A stretch of DNA of 64,000 nucleotides from Candidatus Nitrotoga sp. AM1P (GTDB lineage: Bacteria; Pseudomonadota; Gammaproteobacteria; Burkholderiales; Gallionellaceae), in contig NZ_AP019547.1 in assembly GCF_013168275.1 (NCBI RefSeq), positions 682,001-746,000 on the forward strand, given 5' to 3'. The notes beneath the pieces were generated by a model. The model had not been told where the DNA came from. It saw only the letters and a list, made by a program, of their open reading frames with translations, and did not search any database. A program made the translations under genes and the position numbers. Below are positions 29,046 to 35,984 of the stretch, piece after piece (the first letter of the stretch is position 1; every line of letters starts with the position of its first letter).

Positions 29046-30170
29046 ATGCTCAATATGCAGACCAAAACCATCAGTATCGTCATTGGCCAAGACCAGCCCC
29101 ATCTGTCTAAAGAACAAAAAGCGTTCAATACCCTGATCAAGCAAATTGATGCAAAACGCGTCAGACTGACCGCTTGGCAGGAGATTATCCCGACTTATCA
29201 GCGAAAATACGCCAGAGAATTAGCCCCGCTTGTTAAAACCTCACAAGATATAGAAATCGAGTTAGTGCATTGCCTTGACCGTACCAGTGATCAAAAAGGA
29301 CTTACTTCAACTGAGCGCCGCATGATTGATGACCTGATTAGCGAATTGACTGGGAGACTTGCAGCAGAGCGTGATGATGCAGATTTGAAGATCATCTACA
29401 ACAAACACAGTGGCTCTGACTTCGATGCTAAAGAAACTGCCGCCGTGGAAGGCATGAAATCCATGTTTGAGGATGTGTTGGGCGTTGACCTGGGCGACGA
29501 CTTTGACATGAGTTCACCCGAAGAATTGTTGAAGCGGGCGCAAGCGCACCTGCATGAACAGCAGACACAACACCAAGCCGACCGACAGGCGCAAGAAGAA
29601 CGCCGGGCAAAACGAAAAAAGACAGCCAAACAAATAGCCAAAGAGTCGCAGCAACTGGCTGAAGAGCAACAAACCAGTCAGTCCATCCGCGAGTTGTACC
29701 GTAAACTGGCCAGTGCCCTGCACCCCGACCGCGAACCAGATCCACAGGAGCGCGACCGAAAAACGATCTTGATGCAACGCATTAACCAAGCCTATGACAA
29801 CAAAAATCTGTTGCTTTTATTGGAACTTCAGCTGGAGCTAGAGCACATCGACCAAGCCACCATCAACAACATTACTGCAAGCCGACTGAAGCATTACAAC
29901 AAAATATTGAAAGAACAACTCAACGAGTTAGAGCATGAAATCTTTCATACAGAGGATATGTTCAAAACACAATTTGGCATCTCCCCTTTTACTCAAATGT
30001 CTCCCAGCACCATCATGCGCAATCTCGCCACCGACATCGTCGATGTCCAACACACCATCCGCGAATTAAAAGACGATTTACTCGTATTTCAAGACATCAA
30101 GAAGGTCAAAGCCTGGCTCAAAGACATGCGGCGGCGGCCGAAAAAGGATTATTTTGACTGCCCTTTTTGA
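29046..30170 (+). CDS. J-domain-like (DnaJ-like) protein
   Basis: About 374 residues from the ATG at 29046; the frame is open back to a GTG at 28986 and a further ATG lies at 29055, so the start is uncertain. A J-domain-like core sits past the middle: IRELYRKLASALHPDREPD with the HPD tripeptide, followed by MQRINQAYDNKNLLLLLELQ. Before it is a long glutamine/arginine-rich charged helix (HLHEQQTQHQADRQAQEERR). The C terminus is helical, with no zinc-finger domain, so it is not a canonical DnaJ. It could recruit Hsp70 to a client. It stands at the edge of the accessory segment. Confidence 0.75.
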   Translation: MLNMQTKTISIVIGQDQPHLSKEQKAFNTLIKQIDAKRVRLTAWQEIIPTYQRKYARELAPLVKTSQDIEIELVHCLDRTSDQKGLTSTERRMIDDLISELTGRLAAERDDADLKIIYNKHSGSDFDAKETAAVEGMKSMFEDVLGVDLGDDFDMSSPEELLKRAQAHLHEQQTQHQADRQAQEERRAKRKKTAKQIAKESQQLAEEQQTSQSIRELYRKLASALHPDREPDPQERDRKTILMQRINQAYDNKNLLLLLELQLELEHIDQATINNITASRLKHYNKILKEQLNELEHEIFHTEDMFKTQFGISPFTQMSPSTIMRNLATDIVDVQHTIRELKDDLLVFQDIKKVKAWLKDMRRRPKKDYFDCPF

Positions 30171-30285
30171 TCCATGGTGGGCAGGCGAATGGACTATGGC
30201 AACGTTTCCGCTATAGACAAACTTATAGCCACGAATCTATTCCTTTCCAGTATCACCAGTTATGCAGTTTATTGAGAGTTAAAAA

Positions 30286-30913
30286 ACCACGTCCTATGGA
30301 CGTGGTCATCACCTGATTGGCTTTGCCTGTCAGAGTACCTGCCCATACAGTTATCTTTCGGAGTGTTGTCCCCACAACACTTAACGAAAGGAAAAGATAT
30401 GAGCAGGTTTGCAAGAGCATCGCACGTTATATGGCATTGTCAATATCATTTGGTATGGGTTCCGAAGTACAGATTTCGGATACTCCAAGGGCCGGTAGGT
30501 CGAGAGGTCTATAAATGCGTGATGATATTCAGCCAGTAGTTAGGGTGCGAAGTAGTGGAATTGAATGTGCAGGCGGATCACGTAGACTTGTTGGTAAAGG
30601 TGCCACCGAAATTATCGGTATCGGGCTTGATGGGCATATTGAAAGGTCGTACGGCGATAAGGTTGTTCAGCGTATTTCCGTTTCTCAAGAAACGGCCCTA
30701 TTGGGGCAATCATTTCTGGGCGAAGGGCTACTGTGTTGACACGGTGGGACTGAACGGAGAGATGATACAAAAGTACGTGCGGTTTCAAGAGAAGGAAGAG
30801 CAGCATCAAGAGCAATTACAACTGGAACCTGGCAGAGCGCCTTCTCGGAAGGCGCGATAGGTGTGCCCCCTCTGGGGGGCATTGGGCAATACCACGTTCT
30901 ACGAACGTGGTAT
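30286..30913 (+). mobile_element. IS200/IS605-type insertion sequence, decayed
   Basis: A tnpA pseudogene lies between two subterminal hairpins: left 30286-30306 (CCACGTCC-TAT-GGACGTGG) and right 30889-30913 (CCACGTTCTACGAACGTGG within a longer stem). Single-strand-transposing IS200 elements have exactly this layout, without inverted terminal repeats. Exact tips and target site were not determined. Confidence 0.8.
30399..30860 (+). pseudogene. tnpA: IS200/IS605 TnpA transposase, broken
   Basis: The frame starts MSRFARASHVIWHCQYHLVW, is stopped by TAG at codon 47 (30537-30539), and continues in the same frame as LGCEVVELNVQADHVDLLVK, then GLMGILKGRTAIRLF and GYCVDTVGLNGEMIQKYV. Intact relatives have a lysine where the stop is and DHVHLL at the HUH metal site; here the second histidine is replaced by aspartate. 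Both changes should abolish activity. Downstream the acidic tail (QEKEEQHQEQLQLE) is still readable. Confidence 0.88.
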
Positions 30914-31080
30914 GTTTACTTCACAATCAGCTTTTCTGATGGGCTTTCAGTAGGCAATTTGCGGCCTCGGCCTGATTACCCTGCTAACCATTCAACCCGG
31001 CCAATCACAATTAGTGCGTCAACTGATTTTGTCGCTATGTCTCAATAAACCCGGATAATCTATTAGGAAATGTAACCAGC

Positions 31081-31185
31081 CTCCCCCTTTGCAAAAGGGG
31101 AGAACTTGCGAGGGGGCAGAGGGGGATTTTTGTGCCCCTGCAACGCTCAAATCCCCCCTAGCCCCCCTTTTTGCAAAGGGGGGAA
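31081..31185. repeat. Dispersed palindromic repeat block
   Basis: Two G/C-run hairpins: CTCCCCCTTTGCAAAAGGGG at 31081-31100 and a second built from CCCCCCTTTTTGCAAAGGGGGG at 31161-31182. The block is framed by a weaker inverted repeat (GGATAATCTATTA near 31052 and TAATGGATTATCTGG near 31211), suggesting one mobile palindromic unit of about 170 bases. Confidence 0.6.
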
Positions 31186-31503
31186 TGCGTGTCATCGCGC
31201 AAATCACGTTTAATGGATTATCTGGGATAAATACAGCTCATCATGGCGAAATCGATATACAAACTCACAGCCCGATGGAATCCAGACAAAAAGTTGCGAC
31301 GACTTGAATTCATGACGACCTTCATCAACGGGAAATGCAAGCGGGCCAAGCTGTTGACGCCGACCGAAAATTGACTTGATTTCAGCTTCTATGCCTTTCC
31401 AGCGTATTTATCTATTCCGTGATTTCTGATGTGGTCTTTTGAAAAAGTTTACATCAGAATCAGTTAAAATTTACCGATTGATAATTCAGGATTTTTTCAA
31501 ACG

Positions 31504-31821
31504 ATGGATACGATAAGTGTACTTCTCCTGTTGTTATTAGCCGCGCTGGGGTGGTTCTGGTTCGATAGTCTGCGCGCCCTTGAGATTGCCCGGAATATGG
31601 GAAAAAATATCTGCAACAGAGAAAATCTGCAATTCCTCGACGACACAGTTGCCAACATTGGGCTGGCTCTTGCGCGCGATAAGACTGGACGAAGGGTATT
31701 GCGACGCACCTATCATTTCTTATTCACAGAGACTGGTAACACTCGGCTGGAAGGTCAGTTGGTCTTGCTGGGTGATAAAGTCGAGTCAGTAACGATGGAA
31801 CCCTATCAAATAATGTCCTGA
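31504..31821 (+). CDS. DUF3301 family protein
   Basis: 105 residues. A single N-terminal membrane anchor (ISVLLLLLLAALGWFWFDSL) is followed by the family pattern ALEIARNMGKNICNRENLQFLDDTVA and RRTYHFLFTETGNTRLEGQLVLLGDKV. The family is widespread in beta- and gammaproteobacteria and has no established function. The protein is probably inner-membrane anchored with a small cytoplasmic beta domain. It is a likely core gene lying inside the accessory segment between prfB and lysS. Confidence 0.85.
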   Translation: MDTISVLLLLLLAALGWFWFDSLRALEIARNMGKNICNRENLQFLDDTVANIGLALARDKTGRRVLRRTYHFLFTETGNTRLEGQLVLLGDKVESVTMEPYQIMS

Positions 31822-32042
31822 ACAGATGGCCTTCAAGTGAACTCATATCCTCTTCCGCTACTGGCAGACTCGCACACCGTACGATGAATCAACGTGCCTC
31901 CCACCTTGCCAGTATTCGCTACGCATTAAACCTATAGCTGAACTGGCGGTTCCCAACGATCTATATATTCCTGTTTATTGCCCATCTGCGCGGCGCGGGA
32001 TACTATCCACGGATAAAGTAAAACTGCGTCGATAACAACAAA

Positions 32043-35000
32043 ATGGCAAACGCATTCTTTGATCGTCCAATTCTCAACTCGCCCTATGAATGTCCCTCTC
32101 GCCATTGGGAACTCAACCATGGACAGCCCACACAGCAGGTTATTGAGAAACGCCGCGTTGCGGAATACATAACACCGCTTCCCAAGCCGAAGAAACGCAA
32201 AGGCCAAGCAGAACAAGCATCTCTATTGCTGGATGATGACAAGGGACTTTCAACCCAAGTGCAGGAATACCAAAAAACGGCGGCCATCATCAACGCAGTT
32301 CGCCAGGAAGTTGGCAAGTGGCGTGCGTTGCCTAATCCAAACACTTGGCACGTCACGCCAGAAACTGCCCGGCTGTTACAACATTGGCGGCATCATAAGT
32401 TCAGCGGCGTTCGTCCCTTTTTCTGTCAGGTCGAGGCGGTTGAAACGCTTATCTGGCTGATCGAAGTTGCACCACAATTAGGAAAATCAGCCGAGCGGTT
32501 TCTAGATTATCTGACCAACGCCAGCAACGATGCCAACCCAGAACTGATGAGATTGGCACTGAAGCTCGCCACCGGTGCGGGCAAGACTACCGTCATGGCA
32601 ATGCTGATCGCGTGGCAAACCATCAACGCCGTGCGCCACCCTGCCAGCAAGAAATTCACGCGCGGCTTTTTGATCGTCGCCCCCGGCCTCACCATAAAGG
32701 ATCGTCTGCGCGTACTGCAACCGAATGACCCGGACAGTTATTACCAAAGTCGCGAACTGGTGCCCAGTGACATGATGGGCGATCTCGAGCGCGCCAAGAT
32801 CGTCATCACCAACTACCACGCCTTCAAACTGCGCGAACGCATGGAATTATCCAAAGGCGGACGATTGCTGTTACAAGGACGTAGCGGCGACCCACTCGAT
32901 ACCCTCGAGACTGAAGGCCAGATGCTGCAGCGCGTCATGCCAGAACTGATGGGCATGAAAAACGTTCTGGTCATCAACGATGAAGCTCATCACTGCTACC
33001 GCGAAAAGCCGAAAGCAGATACCGATGACGAAGACTTGAAAGGCGACGACAAAAAAGAAGCCGAAGAAAACAACGAGGCAGCACGTTTATGGATTTCCGG
33101 CCTCGAAGCCATCAATCGCAAGTTGGGTATACCTCGCGTCATTGATCTCTCTGCCACGCCATTCTTCCTGAGCGGCTCCGGCTATGTTGAAGGCACTTTG
33201 TTCCCTTGGACAATGAGCGACTTCTCGCTGATGGATGCCATCGAGTGCGGCATCGTCAAGCTGCCGCGAATACCGGTAGCCGACAACATCCCCGGCAACG
33301 AAATGCCCATGTTCCGCAACCTGTGGGAGCACATTCGCGCCAAGATGCCAAAGAAAGGACGCGGCAAGGGAGAACCACTAAACCCGCTTGACCTGCCGAC
33401 CCAACTTCAAACTGCCCTCGAAGCGCTCTACGGGCACTACGAAAAAACCTTCGAGCTTTGGATGAAAGAAGGTATTTCCGTGCCGCCCTGCTTCATCATC
33501 GTCTGCAACAACACATCGGCATCTAAGCTGGTGTATGACTACATCTCCGGCTTTCAGCAACAGCATGAAAATGGCACCAGCAAACTAATCGAGGGACGTT
33601 TTTCCCTGTTCCGCAACCACGACGAACACGGCAACCCGCTGGGGCGTCCACGCACACTTTTGATCGATAGCGAACAACTTGAATCCGGCGAGGCGCTGGA
33701 CGATAACTTCCGTAACATGGCAGCCGACGAAATCGAGCGTTTCCGCAGTGAGATTTTTGAAAGAGGGGGCAAACTCGCCGACGAACTACGCGCGGGGAAA
33801 TCTATTGACGACGCCACGCTGCTGCGCGAAGTCATGAATACCGTCGGCAAAGCGGGGCAACTGGGCGATTCCATCCGCTGTGTCGTGTCTGTCTCCATGC
33901 TCACAGAAGGCTGGGACGCCAACACGGTCACCCATGTCCTCGGTGTGCGAGCCTTCGGCACCCAGTTGCTGTGCGAACAGGTGATAGGCCGCGCCCTGCG
34001 CCGCCAATCCTATGAGCTCAACGAGAATGGCCCCAACAAAGGTCTGTTCAACGTCGAATATGCCGATGTGCTCGGCATCCCCTTTGACTTCACCGCCAAG
34101 CCCGTGATTGCGCCGCCGCAAAAACCGCGCGAAACCATCCAGGTCAAAGCCATCCGTCCCGACCGCGATAATTGCGAGATCACATTCCCGCGTGTGCAAG
34201 GCTATCGCACCGAGCTGCCGGAAGAGCGGCTCACTGCCGACTTCAACAACGATTCTGTACTCGAACTCACCCCCGATCTGGTGGGCGCAACCGAAACGCG
34301 CAATTCCGGCATCATAGGCGAAACAGTTGATTTGAATCTGGTGCATACCGGCGACGTACGCCCTTCACAAGTCATTTACGAACTGACCTCGCATCTGGTA
34401 CTGACAAAATTTCGCGATGCCAACGGCGACCCCCAGCTCAACCTGTTCGGTCAACTCAAGCGCATCGCACGCCAGTGGATTGAGGGTTATCTGGTGTGCA
34501 AGGGTGGCACCTATCCGGCACAACTCAAATACAAGACGCTGGCCGACATGGCCTGCGAGCGCATCACCGCTGGCATCACTCGCGCACTGGTGGGCAGCAA
34601 GCCGATCAAAGCTGTGCTCGACCCCTACAACCCTGTGGGCAGCACTACGCATGTCAACTTCAACACCTCGAAGCTGGATCGGTGGCAGACCGATGCACGC
34701 CGCTGCCAGATTAACTGGGTAATTCTCGATAGCGATTGGGAAGCCGAATTCTGCCGCGTCGCCGAATCGCATCCGCGCGTCAAAGCCTACGTCAAGAACC
34801 ACAACCTCGGTCTGGAAGTGCCTTATCGCTATGGCTCGGAGATGCGTAAATATATCCCCGACTTCATCGTGCAGGTGGATGACGGCCACGGCGAGGATGA
34901 CTTGCTTAACCTCATCGTCGAGATCAAAGGCTACCGCCGCGAAGATGCCAAGGAAAAAAAGAACACCATGGACGTCTACTGGGTGCCCGGCGTGAACAAC

Positions 35001-35129
35001 CTCAAGCAGCATGGTCGCTGGGCCTTCGCCGAATTCACCGAGGTGTACCAGATCGAAGCCGACTTCACGAAAAAGGTCGAGGCCGAATTCAACAAAATGA
35101 TTGATGGAACACTAAAGAATGAGGGGTGA
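32043..35129 (+). CDS. Helicase-nuclease restriction enzyme (BPTD_3080-type, type III Res-like)
   Basis: 1028 residues. N-terminal 150 residues are family-specific (RPILNSPYECPSRHWEL). The SF2 motor has Walker A ATGAGKT (about 176-182), DEAH in LVINDEAHHCYR (about 313), DLSATPFF, and a motif VI-like CEQVIGRALRRQSY. The C-terminal domain carries a PD-(D/E)xK nuclease pattern, YIPDFIVQVDD (about 938-948) and LIVEIKGYRRED (about 957-968). It should cleave DNA with ATP, paired with the methyltransferase two genes downstream. It opens a six-gene rightward operon and overlaps the next frame. Confidence 0.88.
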   Translation: MANAFFDRPILNSPYECPSRHWELNHGQPTQQVIEKRRVAEYITPLPKPKKRKGQAEQASLLLDDDKGLSTQVQEYQKTAAIINAVRQEVGKWRALPNPNTWHVTPETARLLQHWRHHKFSGVRPFFCQVEAVETLIWLIEVAPQLGKSAERFLDYLTNASNDANPELMRLALKLATGAGKTTVMAMLIAWQTINAVRHPASKKFTRGFLIVAPGLTIKDRLRVLQPNDPDSYYQSRELVPSDMMGDLERAKIVITNYHAFKLRERMELSKGGRLLLQGRSGDPLDTLETEGQMLQRVMPELMGMKNVLVINDEAHHCYREKPKADTDDEDLKGDDKKEAEENNEAARLWISGLEAINRKLGIPRVIDLSATPFFLSGSGYVEGTLFPWTMSDFSLMDAIECGIVKLPRIPVADNIPGNEMPMFRNLWEHIRAKMPKKGRGKGEPLNPLDLPTQLQTALEALYGHYEKTFELWMKEGISVPPCFIIVCNNTSASKLVYDYISGFQQQHENGTSKLIEGRFSLFRNHDEHGNPLGRPRTLLIDSEQLESGEALDDNFRNMAADEIERFRSEIFERGGKLADELRAGKSIDDATLLREVMNTVGKAGQLGDSIRCVVSVSMLTEGWDANTVTHVLGVRAFGTQLLCEQVIGRALRRQSYELNENGPNKGLFNVEYADVLGIPFDFTAKPVIAPPQKPRETIQVKAIRPDRDNCEITFPRVQGYRTELPEERLTADFNNDSVLELTPDLVGATETRNSGIIGETVDLNLVHTGDVRPSQVIYELTSHLVLTKFRDANGDPQLNLFGQLKRIARQWIEGYLVCKGGTYPAQLKYKTLADMACERITAGITRALVGSKPIKAVLDPYNPVGSTTHVNFNTSKLDRWQTDARRCQINWVILDSDWEAEFCRVAESHPRVKAYVKNHNLGLEVPYRYGSEMRKYIPDFIVQVDDGHGEDDLLNLIVEIKGYRREDAKEKKNTMDVYWVPGVNNLKQHGRWAFAEFTEVYQIEADFTKKVEAEFNKMIDGTLKNEG

Positions 35130-35133
35130 TGCC

Positions 35134-35981
35134 ATGAGCAACATTAAATTGTTTGAATCGAAACATATCCGTTCAATCTGGGACGACAAGGCACAGTGTT
35201 GGTTGTTCGCTGTCGTGGATATTGTCGCGGCTTTAACTGACAGTCAGAACCCCCAAGTCTATTGGCGTGTTTTAAAAAAACGGCTGTTGGCCGAGGACAA
35301 TGAAACCGTTACAAATTGTAACGCTTTGAAAATGACTGCGCCTGATGGGAAGCAACGGCTCACCGATGTGGCGGATACTGAGCAATTGCTTCGACTCATC
35401 CAATCCATCCCCTCGCCCAAGGCAGAACCCTTCAAACGCTGGCTGGCCAGGGTCGGCTACGAACGCCTCGAAGAAATCGAAAACCCCGAACTGGCCGCAG
35501 CACGGATGCGCGAACTTTATAAGGTCAAGGGTTACAGCGACGAATGGATCGAAAAGCGCGTGCGCGGCATCGCCATCCGCGACGAGCTGACTAACGAATG
35601 GCAGAAGCGCGGCGTGAAAGAACAGCGCGAATACTCCATCCTCACCGCCAAAATCAACCGCGCCACTTTCGGCATGACTCCAACCGAGTACAAGGCATTC
35701 AAAAGCCTCGACAAACCGGCGGACAACCTGCGCGACCACATGAATGATCTGGAACTGATCTTCACCATGCTGGGCGAAGCCTCCACCACCGAAATTGCAC
35801 ACAATAAAGACGCGCAAGCTATGTCGAGAATCGCAACGCCGCCGAGGCTGACGGCGCGGTGGCAGGCCGCGCACGGCGCGACCTCGAAAAGAAATCCGGC
35901 AAGCGCGTCGCCAGCCAGGAAAACCACAAGGCTCTGCCCGAAGCAGTGGCGCGCAAACGGCTAAAAAACAAGGATAACTGA
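35134..35981 (+). pseudogene. BRO-N domain protein with a -1 frameshift near the C terminus
   Basis: Start at ATG 35134, behind GAGGGG. The N-terminal BRO domain reads FESKHIRSIWDDKAQCWLFAVVDIVAALTDS, and the second half contains RGIAIRDELTNEWQKRGVK. After DAQ at about 35817 the reading frame changes: the open frame runs to 35964 as unlikely residues, but the other frame from 35820 gives YVENRNAAEADGAVAGRARR then DLEKKSGKRVASQENHK..., stopping at 35981, which is the expected tail. One G is missing from CAAGGC. With it restored the protein would have about 283 residues. BRO-N proteins are DNA-binding, phage antirepressor-like. Real mutation and sequencing error cannot be told apart. Confidence 0.8.
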
Positions 35982-35984
35982 TCG

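Larger units (their letters stand above)
30171..31503. other. Region without intact genes: IS200 remnant and palindromic repeats
   Basis: 1.3 kb between the J-like gene and the DUF3301 gene. It contains a dead IS200-type element (30286-30913) and a palindromic repeat block (31081-31185). Between 31243 and 31374 a short open frame of 43 codons has no recognisable family and is not called as a gene. Confidence 0.6.

Noticed and set aside
31081..31185. CRISPR array
   Set aside because: The repeats are inverted G/C-run hairpins without regular direct repeats and spacers.
31243..31374. Short open frame of 43 codons (MAKSIYKLTARWNPDKK...)
   Set aside because: No Shine-Dalgarno, no recognisable family, lying between repeat elements; probably chance or unidentifiable debris.
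33786..35012. Long minus-strand open frames (186 and 215 codons) opposite the helicase-nuclease
   Set aside because: Composition is that of a reversed coding strand (rich in H, V, G and A), and no family pattern appears; the plus-strand gene explains the region.
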